In this document: piece by piece, positions 24,042 through 35,654 of the stretch
How positions within the stretch are numbered: position 1 is the stretch's first letter
How the letters are laid out: each line of letters opens with the position of its first letter
The notes under the pieces: model-generated
Told to the model about the DNA's origin: nothing
Databases searched by the model: none
What the model saw: the letters and a program-made list of their open reading frames with translations, nothing else
Assembly: GCA_043228905.1 (NCBI GenBank)
Contig: JBHGNT010000014.1
Coordinates: 19,964,001-20,028,000, forward strand
Reading direction: 5' to 3'
Source: Azolla caroliniana
Taxonomy: Eukaryota > Polypodiophyta
Length of the DNA stretch: 64,000 bases
Made by a program: the position numbers and the translations under genes

Positions 24042-26646
24042 ATGGCTTCTCAAACTCTACAAATAGAGAAATGTTTATTCCCGCCACTTGCGTTGGATGG
24101 GTCCAATTATATGACTTGGATGGTTCATGTCGAAGGACATCTCACGGCGAAAGATCTCCTTCATACGATATGTGATACTTTTAATGATGCTAAGAACTCA
24201 AATGCTAGGAAGAAGGGAGCAGAAGCATTCATCTTCATCCTTCATCACCTTGATCTAAGCCTTTAGAATCAATACTTCTACATCAAGAATCCATCAACTC
24301 TTTGGATGCAACTCAAAGCCTGCTTTGATCATCAATGAATTGTTCTCGGTCCCAACACTTTGCATGAATGGAATCAACTTCGTTTTCAAGATTTCAAGAC
24401 AATGGTTGAATATAATGCCTCACTATTTGGTATCGTTTCTAAACTTAAATTTTGTGGTCATGATAACCTTGTTCAAGAGGCGAATCTAATCAACAAAACG
24501 GTAACTACTTTTCATCCCTCAAATTTTAATCTTTCCGAACAATATCATAATCGTGATTTTAAAACCTATGTTGAACTTTTATTTGCACTTCTTGTCGCTG
24601 AGCAACACCACCAAGTTCTCCTCAAGGACGACAAACTTCAATGACATCCAGTTAGTCAACCTACGGTTCCTCTACAATTCAAGGATTTGACACATGTCGA
24701 GAGTAATTATTCTAGACGACAACATTGTCACCAACATCCATATGCACAGAGTCAAGGAAGAGGAAGAGGAGGAAGAAATCAACAAAGGAAACAATATCCA
24801 GCAAGTAATCAAGTCAAGCCAATGCATCATCAATCAAAGTCGAGTCAAGATAAGCCTTCATCAAATTCATGTCTTCGATGTGGTTTACGAGGGCATTGGG
24901 CAATTACTTGCCGAACTTCTAAGTTTCATGTTGATCTTTACTAGAAGTATGGCAAGCAAGGTCAAGATAGGAAACCATAGGCTAATATGGTAACAGAAAC
25001 ATCAACGATCTCACCATTAATTCCAATCTTGGAATATAATTTTATTGATCAACCTTTGGAATTCGAGCCCGAACCCAACATGATTGAAGCTCATATGATT
25101 GATTTGCATACAAGCTGTTTTCTTTGTCTTATTGATTGCATTGCGCCTCAACACACACTATTCTGTCATAAAGAATTCTTTCATCATACTAAAGATCAAA
25201 TCCCTTTCGACATCAAGACTATAGTTGGTTCTTGTATTGGACAAGGAAGAGGCACCACCACTATCCAACTTCCAAGTGGTGTTTTCTTAGAAATACATGA
25301 TGCTATCTATGCGCCCGCCTCACTAAGAAATCTTCTCACATTTGCAGATGTACGATGCAATGGATATCACCTCATGACATGGGAACAAGATGGGAAAGAG
25401 GCAATGCGAGTTGTCAAGCACCTATCAAATACTACCCAAGTTATTAATGAGTTAGAAGTCATGCCAAATCAATTGTATTGTTTCAACCTTAAAGCCCCAG
25501 AGATCCGAATGGTCGTATTTGCCCACTACTACAATATTTCCTCGAAGGTCAATACTGATATAATGGATCTCTAGCATGATCGACTAGGTCATCTTGACAA
25601 TACAATGATTAGGAGAATGATCAATTATGTTCAAGATCTACCTTTAAAGTTGGAATACTTGAATCGAGTTAAAACTCGTTTTTGTGTTCCATGTGCATAA
25701 GGAAAGCTTGTGATTCTTCCTTCCTTGCACAAGGAACCGTATGAGTCAGCAAAATGTTTGGAGCATATACATGGTGATATCCATGGACCAATGCACCCTC
25801 CTTCTAGACCATTTATTACTTCATGGGAGTCAAAGCTGTGTCATCGCGTTTTTCTCAAGTCACACTTCTTTCTACTCGCAACATGGCGTTGCCTCAACTC
25901 CTCATCCTTATCTAGAAGTTGTGTGCTCAATTCCCAGATTTTCAATTAAGTCAATTCGGATGGAAAACGTTGCCGAGTTTACGTCAACAACCTTTATTCG
26001 CTATTACGAATCTATCGTAATTGCGCGGCCGATTCTTCTCAAATCAAATTTGCCTAGTTCAACATGGGGACATGCAGTACTTCATGCAGCGCAAACTTCT
26101 CCGATTACGGCCGTCATCATATCATGTTTACTCTCCCCATCAATTCATGACAACAACTTTCGTTAACGAATTAGATCCTCAAACTATTCAAGAAGCAAAA
26201 TCATCTCCTTTTTGGGATAAACAGAAAGAAGCTATTCAAGTTGATTTAGTCTTCTCAAATGAAGAGTTTTTGGCAAAATTCAAGAGATGCCTATTGGTCA
26301 TACACCCATTGACTATCATTGGGTTTTTGTGCGAAGTTATTTAAGGCAAGGTTTGTTGCTCAAGGTTTCACACAACGATCTGGTATTGATTATACTTATA
26401 CATATTCTCCAGTTATGGATGCAACGAATTTTCGTTGGTTGATTCATTTCACTATTCAACGAAGTCTTCATATGCATCTCATGGATGTGGTTACAACCTA
26501 TCTTTATGGTGATTTGGATAAATATATATACATGAAGATACCTGAAGAACTTTGCAAATCTATGCAGCTGGGAAAATTTCTCAATCCATTGATCAAGTTA
26601 TGTAAGTCACTTTATGGACTTAAACAAGCCGATCATATGTGGTATC

Positions 26647-27490
26647 TGTCATGAACACATGACCATTATGGCGTCACTCGGACTTGAACTTCGAACCTTG
26701 TAATTCATACTTGAAAACCTCAACCATTAAGATAGCTTATTGTTATATGAAACAATAAAAGCTACTTCTTGAATTACATTGATTATTGTAAAAACTCTAG
26801 ATTATTCTAGAATGTAACAATCGGCAACGGTTCGGTTTGAACCGAACCGAACCGTGAAACCGCGGTTTAACGGCTTAACGTTTTCAACGGTTCAGTTCGG
26901 TTCGGTTTTGGTTTGGTTTCAGCAGTCAAAAACCTCGGTTTAAACGGTTTAAACGGTTTTTAATTTTTAAAAAAAAAATTTAAAAATTTGAAAAAAATTC
27001 TAAAAAATTTTAAAAATTGTTTTTAAACAATCTTTTCATTTTTACTCTTATTCTCACATTTTAGGAACATCTTAAAAATTTTAAAAACTCTAAATAATGA
27101 AATATTATAAATTTAAAAATAAAATAAAATAAATTTGACCTATGTTGAAAACCGAAACCGAACCACAAAACCGCGGTTTTTACGGTTTAATGGTTTAACG
27201 GTTTGAAAAATGTTTAACGGTTCGGTTTAAAGGTTTCACTGTTCGGTTCGGTTCGGTTCAGGTTTCAACATTTTTAAATGGTTCGGTTCCAAACCGGTTC
27301 GATTTGGACCCTCTCGAACCGAACCGAACCGAACCGAACCGTTGCCGATTGTTACTAGAATGTTCTAGAATGTCCTAGAGCATTCTAGGTCTAGAACATT
27401 CTAGAACATTCTAGAAATCTCTAAGCTATTCTATAGGAACCTATAAATAAGCGCATACATGTATTCTCAAATCAATTCGAATCATCTCAA
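26647..27490 (+). repeat. 5' LTR of the chromovirus, 3'-truncated, with MITE inside
   Basis: 26647-26814 and 27363-27490 match the 3' LTR at 28890 onward with only a few substitutions. The last roughly 110 bases present in the 3' LTR (about 29185-29298) are absent. The intervening 26815-27354 is the MITE. Confidence 0.85.
26815..27354. mobile_element. Non-autonomous hAT-type MITE, third family
   Basis: Perfect 21-bp terminal inverted repeats begin TAACAATCGGCAACGGTTCG. A perfect 8-bp duplication CTAGAATG flanks it (26807-26814 and 27355-27362). The empty site is visible in the sister LTR near 29047. Subterminal GGTTCGGTTCGGTTT repeats recall the MITEs at 2472 and 11236; the centre is AT-rich. 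No coding capacity. Confidence 0.95.
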
Positions 27491-27499
27491 CATTATCAG

Positions 27500-28889
27500 G
27501 ACTTCAAGTGGCAAGATGGTTTACTCTTCTACAAGAATCTCCTTTACGTCCCCGACGGATCACCCCGACTTCAAGTGTTGGAACATTGTCATGATGCCCC
27601 CATGGCTGGACATTTTGGTATTTCCAAGACCATTGAGCTGGTGAAACGTTTGTTTTGGTGGCCTCACTTGCAAAAATTTGTCGAAGATTATGTTCGCACT
27701 TGTGACACCTGCTGTCCCGCCAAAATACCCCGGCATCACCCTTATGGCTTACTACAACCGTTACCCCCTCCCAACAAGCCATGGCAGTCTATTTCTATGG
27801 ATTTCATTATGGATCTGCCGCCTTCCAAAGGCTTTGATACTATTTTAACAGTAGTGGATCGGTTCACCAAGATGGCACATTTTGTACCATGTGTAAAGAC
27901 CATCAATAGTGAAGAAACTGCAGATCTCATTATGCGTGAAGTGTTTCGCCATCATGGTCTCCCGAATGATATTATTAGCGATCGAGGTCCTCAATTTATC
28001 TCACACTTTTGGAAGCACCTATGGGCAGGCCTCAAAATCTCTTGCAAACTCTCTTCGGCTTATCATCCACAAACTGACGGACAAACAGAGCGCACAAATC
28101 AAACGCTCGAGCAATATCTTTGATGTTTCATTAGTTATCAACAAGATGATTGGAGTAAAATTTTACATCTTGCCGAGTTTGCATACAACAACACGGTCCA
28201 CTCTTCTACCTAAGTTACACCTTTCTTTGCCTACACCGACAACCACCCTCGATGGTGTATACTGGATCTTCCCGAGGTGTCACGAAACCCTAGTGCGGCG
28301 CATCACCTCCACCGACTACAACAAATCCAGTTCGAGTTATCGTCACATCTTCAGAAAGCGCAAGCACACCATAAGACCAATGCCAATCGACATCGTCTTA
28401 ATCTCCGTTTAAGGTTGGTGACCGTGTATGGTTGCTTCGTCGTCACATCAAGACTACCCGACCGTGTGCTAAGCTTGACTATCAATGCTTAGGTCCTTTT
28501 GTCATCACGGCGCAGATTAATGATGCAACATTTCGTCTTAACCTTCCTGCACATATGCGACTTCACCCTGTCTTTCATAGCTCTCTTTTGGAACCTTGCC
28601 ACACCTCTTTAATTCCTAATCGTGTCGTGCCACCACCGCCTTCTGTACAACTTGTGGACGGCCCCGAATACGAGGTAGCTGCTATTCTCGATTCTAAGAT
28701 TGTGCGCAATAAGCTTTATTATCTAGTTGATTGGCTTGGTTATCCTCCGAGTGATCGCACTTGGGAACCCATCGATAACGTTTATAAAGCTGAAGCTCTG
28801 GTCAACGACTTCCATCGTCACTATCCAAACAAGCCCGGCCCAACAATGTTAACGCCGACTTCCACTCGGCGTTCTCGAAGGAGGGATAG
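27500..28889 (+). pseudogene. Integrase with C-terminal chromodomain (gypsy chromovirus)
   Basis: The HHCC zinc finger is at about 27577-27715 (HCHDAPMAGHFGISKT, then VRTCDTC). The integrase core has the DDE residues in MDFIMDLPPSKG, SDRGPQFISHFW and TDGQTERTNQ. After 28123 an in-frame TGA and frameshifts interrupt the reading (LAEFAYNN continues). A chromodomain lies at about 28660-28830 (EYEVAAILDSKIVRNKLYYL, VDWLGYPPSDRTWEP). In chromoviruses this module directs integration by binding histone marks (family knowledge). Coding ends just before the 3' LTR. Confidence 0.9.
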
Positions 28890-29298
28890 TGTCATGAACA
28901 CATGACCATTATGGCGTCACTCGGACTTGAACCTCGAACCTTGTAATTCATACTTGAAAACCTTAATCATTAAGATAGCTTATTGTTATATGAAATAATA
29001 AAAGCTACTTCTTGTATTACATTGATTATTGTAAAAACTCTAGATTATTCTAGAATGTTCTAGAATGTCCTAGAGCATTCTAGGTCTAGAACATTCTAGA
29101 ACATTCTAGAAATCTCTAAGCTATTCTATAGGAACCTATAAATAAGCGCATACATGTATTCTCAAATCAATTTGAATCAACATCAGTCTTTAGCTCTCAT
29201 TACATATCTTGTATCCATTCTCTTTCTTTCTCTATCTTATACATACATTCTTCTCTATCCTTCTTCCATCACTCTATCTTTTATCCTTGGTTCTGACA
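28890..29298 (+). repeat. 3' LTR of the chromovirus
   Basis: 409 bp with TG...CA ends (TGTCATGAAC...TTCTGACA). A series of TTCTAGAATG/GTCCTAGAGC palindromic motifs lies at 29048-29108, and TATAAATAAG is at about 29137. This copy lacks the MITE and so records the pre-insertion state. Confidence 0.88.
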
Positions 29299-30202
29299 GT
29301 ATCAACATCTTTCTCATGGATTTAAGAATGATGATATTTGTCCTTGTATATTTATCAAGCATTATCTCAAAGAATTTGTCATCATTGTTATTTATGTTGA
29401 TGAGCTCAATATTATTGGAACATCCAATGCTATTGAAAATGTTGTGGCTATGCGTAGATGCCAATTTGAAATGAAAGACCTCAGTTTAACTACATTCTGC
29501 TTGGGTCTTCAGATCAAGCACCTATCTAATGGAATTCTTCTTCATCAGGGCTTTGATATCCATAAAATATTAAAATGGTTTTCTATGTATCAAGCTCATT
29601 CTATTAGAGCTCCTATGGTAGTGCGCTCTCTAGATCCTTCTTGTGACCCATTTCGGCCAAGATCTTCTAATGAGTCAGCATTGGGCTCACATTATCCTTA
29701 CATGGCTATTGTTGGTGCACTTATGTACTTGGCCAATTGTACGTGTCCGGACATTTCGTTCGTTGTCAATTTGCTGGCTCGATATAGTCACGATCCTATC
29801 AGAAGACACTGGATTGGAATTAAGCAGATTTTCCGATATTTGCGAGGCACTCAAGATATGGGTCTTTTCTTTACCAACGATTCTATGCACAATCAATTGA
29901 CCGGTTATTCTGACAATGGGTTTTTATTTGGCCCTCACGTTGGCAGATCACAAACAGGATATGTTTTCCTTGTTGGTGGCACAACGATCTCTTGGCGATC
30001 ATCAAAGCAAACATTGGCTGCAACATCTTCAAATCATGCTGAGATATTGGCATTACATGAAGCAAGCCGAGAATGCCTATGGTTACAACGCTTAATTGGG
30101 CATATTGAAAGTTCTTGTTAGTCATTTTTTGAAATTCCAAACTTTATTATTTTTTCCAACTTATAAATCCAATCCAATCCAACTTTGAGATGATTTACCA
30201 TA

Positions 30203-30790
30203 CCTGTTTGATTGAATCATTCGCGAATGCGAATGCACGTAGGGTATGTATCGTTCATTCTATGCATACATCCATCATCCATCCATCCATCCATCCATAA
30301 CATACATACATACCATCATTCATACATGCATACATACACACATACAATGATACATGCATTCATACATACATACATACATACATGGATACATACATACAAA
30401 CATATATAACATACATACATACTAACATACATAACATACATGGATACATTAATAGTACGTAAAATTCATGTTCATCTAGCATAACATTCGTTTTCCTACA
30501 TTGAAAAACGAATGAGAATGTTATTCAAACATTCGTGTGTGTGTTTTTTCCCCATTTTTTAATGTTTTTATTGTTTATTGTTTTCAATTTTTAGGCTTAT
30601 TTACCTCATAGTAAATAGTTAATCCAAAAGTATGGTATTTATCATTCTTTGAGGGTGTTTTTGTTTCGAGAATGGTTCAATCATTCTCGAATGCGAATGC
30701 ACATATGGTACGTATGGTTCATACTATGGATCATCATACATACATGGATACATACATACATGGATACATACATACATACATACATTCACA
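30203..30790. repeat. ACAT/CATC microsatellites within a direct repeat
   Basis: TACATACATACA-type runs lie at about 30255-30445 and 30725-30785. Two direct copies of a 50-60 base segment containing GCGAATGCGAATGCAC or TCGAATGCGAATGCACAT start near 30205 and 30670, each followed by an ACAT run. Confidence 0.75.
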
Positions 30791-30864
30791 CACACAGAGG
30801 AGGCCATCGCTTTTCCTCTGCAATCGCCATCGCCACTTCCTCCCAAGGTTGCGTGCACATTCGT

Positions 30865-30918
<54 letters not shown>

Positions 30919-31605
30919 AGAAAAGTTATTTTGAGTCCCCTCTGTTGTTGTTTTTTGAGGCCGCGCTTTCCTGCCCTCTATTTTCTCTGAATCGCTTCCT
31001 CTTTCTATTCCTGTCGCCTTAATGAAAGACGACCGACAGATTCAGGTTCGCCCAGAGACATAGATAGAGACTAGGATTCACAGGAGTGATCAGAGAGAGA
31101 GAGAGAGAGAGATAGAGAGATTAGGGCTGCCAAGAGAGTGGAAGAGTTTATTGATCAATCGATCAAAAGCCTGTGGAGAGAGAGAGAGAGAGGCAGAGCT
31201 TAGGGTTGAGAGAGTAAGATTGGAAAAGGGAGGAGACTGTGGCGGGGGAGGTAGCATAGCATCGAAAGAGGAGGAAGAATTGAATATTAGGGTTAATAGG
31301 GGGGGGGGGGGTGGAGAGAGAGAGAGAGAGAGAGATTAGGTTTGTCTGGACAGAAAGAGAGAGGGAGATTAGGGACGATGGAGAGACAGAGATTAGGGTT
31401 GAGAATATAATAGGGTTCAGCTCGAGAATATTTGGGTGTACTGACATGAATGATTGTGCTGCACAACAAATAGAATAGTGTACCCCAGTAGCGCGTGCAG
31501 TCTATTGATCTGCAGGTATAGGCCGTTTACTTTGCCTCTTTGCTCTCTCCCTCTCCCTCTCCCTCTCCCTCTCTCTGTGTCGCAGTATTCTTCTGATTGG
31601 TGGTG
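30791..31605 (+). promoter_or_regulatory. Probable promoter/5' UTR of the Yippee gene, CT and GA tracts
   Basis: A CT tract of about 45 bases lies at 30871-30915, with GA tracts at about 31094-31121, 31178-31193 and 31311-31335 and a CT-rich stretch at 31540-31575, all upstream of the ATG at 31606. GAGA/CT tracts are common in plant 5' regions. No TATA box was identified. Confidence 0.5.
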
Positions 31606-33941
31606 ATGGGGGATTCCTTCTTCGGTGCAGTCTTCTATAGTTGCAGCAAATGCCGAAGCCCCGTGGCATCCCACGAAGACATCATCTCCAAAACATTCCA
31701 GGTACTTTCTATCTGGCTTTCACACAGGGAGACATGCAAAGAGATAGTTCTTCTATATGTTCATATATGTTGGTATGTGAATATGTCTGTATGTATACTC
31801 ATACACCTTATATGTGTGTGTACATGTCATAAAACAAACATCTTTGTAAAATTGATACCTTTTGAATGAGTACATGTCGATTAACTTATGATTATATGAA
31901 GGGTAACGCATAAATGGTTTCTCTCAATAGATGTATTCATGTACGTGGTAATAAACAGATGGTTGTTCTCAAATCCTGAATATGTATGTGGATACAACGA
32001 TACCCATTGTGTTTGTAGAATACAACTCTGTTTAAGATTATTTGTTTCTTGCTTTTCCAATCATGTTAAGAGTTACCTGTATCCATGATAGGTGATTGGG
32101 ACTAATGATGATACTTAAATAATCTATATCTTTATATATATATATATATATATATGCAAATGTGTATGAATCTCTATGTACATGTAGATACCTTTGCATC
32201 TCAAAGAAGTACAAAACACATCCCCATTCTGGGAAGATATAGTTTATTGACCCCTTTGCTTTATGTCCTTACGAATTTTATGTGGTAATGCACTAAATAC
32301 ATCAATGGTTCTTGTATGAATATATCTGTATATTTGCATATATCTATGCATATAGATACATACACATTTGATGGGGAAACAAGATGTTTTTTGTTCAAAA
32401 TCATAGTTTCTAATTCCTGGAAGTACGTATATCTCAGTATGCTTGTGATGATTCTTGCATACACACACGTACATCTACGTACATACAAGTGTCCAGTGGC
32501 TCAAGACCTTATAAACACATACAAAGAAGGAGAATAAACAACCGGGCATTTGAGGTTTCTTAGAAAAGGTGTGCAGTGTATTGTACTAAATGCACAATCT
32601 TTTGATGACCTTAAAAAAGTGGAGTTCCTATCACCAAATATCATGGAATTCATTTCATTCATTACACAAAATCAGTGTGGACATTGGGGATTCATGCACA
32701 TTCATTGAATATGAGAATACTGTGTGATCACACTAGCTTTAACTTCAAATTTTCAATGCTTTTTCAATTTGTCCTTTTCTTTTACTGGTTTCATTTTCCT
32801 ACTGTTGTGATTTTTATCCCTGCATTCTTCCCTTCTCCTCTGGTATGATGGATTGCCAATCCATTCTATACTCTATAAAATAAAATAAAACAAAATGAAG
32901 AAGCCAAAATATCAACAATATGAAAGTAATGCTAATTGGTTTTTGCCTCAAGCAAAATTGCACTACACACTAGTAAATTCAGAATCATTGTAATAGCTGT
33001 TCAAATATGCTCGCACAAGATTGGAAATGGGTTTTTACAGTTTGAGTTCAATATATGACAATTCTTCTATAGAATATCATCTTAAGCTAACCAGGATGCA
33101 TAACTACAATGCGATATTAATGTTCATAGTTCGCAAGGATGAAGGATGGTCTCTGATTGGGTATCTTTTATGTTCTTTATACCATCTTTATATCTGATGT
33201 GAAAGATACCACTTGAGACTTTGATCTGATTTGTCAGTAATGCTTGTGTGAAAGAATGTTCCAAATGGCTATACCTGGGATATTTAGCCTTTTAGTAGGA
33301 TCATTTATAGCTTGTCTTATGAGGGAGTGAAGTGGAAGAGAGAGGTTGTGTGGAAGATATGTGAGAGATCGAAGAAATCAAGTAAACTGATGGACATCGC
33401 TAACATGATTGAGATCTCTCCATTGCCATACTCAAATCTTAAAAAGCTAATAAGTTAGAGCAGGCCGACGTTTTCAATTGTACAATATTGTAATTACTTA
33501 TTTTATTCAAGGTTTGTAGTCTTATTTTTGGCATGTAATGCATTGATCATGTGGCATTTGTTTAATCATCGAACGACCTGAGAATCATTGAAGAAACTAA
33601 TGGTAAATTTGTTTCAAGATGAAGATCTAAACACTTCCCTTTGCTCCCTTACATCATTTTATTATTATTAATGCTGCATATAATTTTAAATAGATAAAGT
33701 ATGATAAACACAGGGAAGACATGGGCGCGCATTTCTTATATGCAATCTTGTCAATATAACAGCGGGTGAAAAAGAAGATCGGCAACTTATGACAGGTCTT
33801 CACACGGTTGCAGATGTAGCATGTTGTCAGTGCCATGAAGTTCTAGGTTGGAAGTATGAAAAAGCTTATGAAGAGGCCCAAAAGTATAAAGAAGGAAAAT
33901 TTATTCTTGAAAAAGCAAAAGTGATGCGAGAGAATCGATAA
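31606..33941 (+). CDS. Yippee-like zinc-binding protein, two exons
   Basis: Exon 1 is 31606-31701 and exon 2 is 33714-33941, with a GT-AG intron of about 2 kb; the product is 107 residues. The Yippee domain covers the protein: [20 protein letters not shown], then [53 protein letters not shown] and ILEKAKV. Two CxxC pairs (CSKC at residues 13-16 and CCQC in exon 2) bind the structural zinc of the beta-sandwich fold. Yippee folds resemble the thalidomide-binding domain of cereblon and MSS4-type proteins; the plant role is poorly known. The closest recalled subgroup is the short Arabidopsis At4g27745 type. The ATG at 31606 is preferred since no earlier in-frame ATG is present. Start, length and stop are all normal. 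Confidence 0.95.
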
Positions 33942-34269
33942 AAACCCATCATCATGGGAAAATTCTCACATATAAAACCATTGCATTTGATCTGATATAG
34001 CGAAGGCTTCCAATAAAGACATGCATCCTCCTTGAAGGTTGGTTGGTTTGTTGGATGCATAAGGCTTGTATATTCAGTCCTTGAAATAATCAGATCTTGT
34101 TCTGTATATATGTTTCCTTGTATAATTTTCCATTCTTGTACAGTGACCCGATGCTTGTTCCCACTTTATCCTCTATATTCAATCAAAGATTTAAATGTAC
34201 AGTGATTCTTGTTTCTTTATTTATTGCAACACCCCTCCATAAAAAAAGGAGGTTGACCAATTGATAATT
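33942..34269. other. 3' flank of the Yippee gene
   Basis: AT-rich, presumably 3' UTR then intergenic; no further feature seen. Confidence 0.4.
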
Positions 34270-34560
34270 TTATTTAGATGTTTTTTTTGCAACTTTGGCT
34301 GTAACAAAAGAAGTTGAAGGAATTTGATTTAGCAGTCTTGTGTTGTAATTTAGCTTTGTGGGCACTTTATCCTCAGATGAGTTGCCTTTCTGGCTGTGAG
34401 TCTTGCAATTGAGCTTTGGAGGCACCTTGTCCTCAAATGAGTTGCCTTTCTGCCTGCTAGTCTTGCAATTGAACTTTAGAGACACCTTGTCCTCATATGA
34501 GTTGCCTTTCTGTTTGTGAGTCTTACAACACCTTCTATGGTTTACCTTGTGATAAGATCA
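34270..34560. repeat. 60-bp tandem repeat, about three copies
   Basis: Units share CACCTTGTCCTCA.ATGAGT, TGCCTTTCTG and GTCTTGCAATTGA. Read on the minus strand they translate to a 20-residue repeat (KGNSSEDKVP), but I see no gene context. A related single unit occurs at about 45110-45210. Confidence 0.75.
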
Positions 34561-35654
34561 TTACTATTGCGTCATTATCTGCGAGTTTTTTTTGTATTGC
34601 CATGTTTTGCTAGAATGCTATTTCTACAGGAAAAAGAAATTGAAAAAAGAAAAAGAAACCTTAACTGCCAATGTAGATGGAAGCAATGATGATCCAACAT
34701 CATCTATCTTTGCTTCTCCAGCAAATGCAACTTGTATATTATTGCATGATGATTGGCAATTATCAATTATGTGCTGCTCTTAATTTTTGGATCTTTAGAT
34801 GACAATAATAACTCAATGAATTGATTAAGATAAAACAACTTCAAACTGATTCTTTTGCTCTGCAAGCACGATACTATGGAGTTTATTAGCGCGGATGTAG
34901 ACAAAGATGCACACGCTATGCATTTACTTATTTTTGCTCAAATTAAAATGGTACAAGCCACTAGATTTCCATTGGAAATTTTGATATCATAATCGGGAAA
35001 CCTTGAGTTGTAATTACATCATAATCAATGAAATGAGATCAATACTCTATTTTGGCTAAAGTTATACTAGGGAGTATAATTTTGGAGGTGTTTTTCAGTC
35101 TCTTGGACATATGCCCACACGCTAGAGATAAACATACTCTTCATCAAATTTGCAGTTGTTGATTTCAAGTCTTCCTTGTGATATAGTTTAACTTCACAGT
35201 CCTTTGACTCGTTCACTTCGAGTATTCATATGATGACAATAAAGGGATTAGATCTTGTTCACTTTTAAGAATTCATATGATGATAATAAAGGGATTAGAT
35301 CAATGTCTATTGCTCTTGGAAAGGTAATATTTTGTAATATGTTTTCTATATGAGTAACAATGCATATTGCCCGACTATATTGATTTAGATTTACCTTTGG
35401 AGATTCGCCACCCTGAGAAATAATCACGCACAAGTGTTTGTTGATCTATTGAATTTGTAATAGGATGTTGGCATGCCTAGAAGGAATTTAGAAAGTCATG
35501 GGATCAACATTTTTCAATGCATTACAAGTTTTAAGTTTTGAGCAAACTTAACATCAAGTTTATCGAAATTATGCATTTATTGGCACCATACCATCCAAAT
35601 AGTTGATTGCAATGGGGATGCTAATTTATTTCTCAAAACCTCTACTACAAATAC
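34561..35654. other. Region where the START C-terminal exons would be expected
   Basis: I searched the minus strand for the second half of the START domain (family pattern VPYPxLPKR, VELYFSSW, GMWG) and did not find it. No other gene recognised. Confidence 0.45.

Larger units (their letters stand above)
26647..29298 (+). mobile_element. Internally deleted Ty3/gypsy chromovirus with two LTRs
   Basis: LTRs start TGTCATGAAC at 26647 and 28890, and the 3' LTR ends GGTTCTGACA at 29298. A perfect 5-bp duplication GTATC flanks the whole element (26642-26646 and 29299-29303). A polypurine stretch GAAGGAGGGA precedes the 3' LTR. Gag, protease, RT, RNase H, the primer-binding site and the end of the 5' LTR are missing; sequence jumps from the LTR (about 27490) straight to the region before integrase. 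The element sits inside the RT of an older copia copy, and its 5' LTR carries a MITE. Confidence 0.9.
24042..30121 (+). mobile_element. Degenerate Ty1/copia element split by a gypsy insertion
   Basis: Part one is 24042-26646. Gag starts MASQTLQIEKCLFPP; a CCHC knuckle CLRCGLRGHWAITC is near 24860; a pre-integrase piece HDRLGHLDN is near 25580; and RT at 26319-26640 has ARFVAQGFTQRSGIDY, MDVVTTYLYGDLD and LCKSLYGLKQA. Part two is about 29304-30121: the end of RT (a degenerate VIYVDEL for the YVDD box, LGLQIKH) and RNase H (YSDNGF, TISWRSSKQTLAATSSNHAEILAL, ECLWLQRLI). Stops and frameshifts are frequent in part one. The two halves are separated by the chromodomain gypsy at 26647-29298. No LTR pair is visible, so this is the oldest layer of the nest. 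Confidence 0.85.

Noticed and set aside
30230-30445. CRISPR-like regularly spaced repeats
   Set aside because: These are plain ACAT microsatellite runs in a plant genome, without spacers of fixed length.
34270-34485. Small repeat protein (KGNSSEDKVP units)
   Set aside because: Same reason: a 60-bp array read in frame, no gene context.
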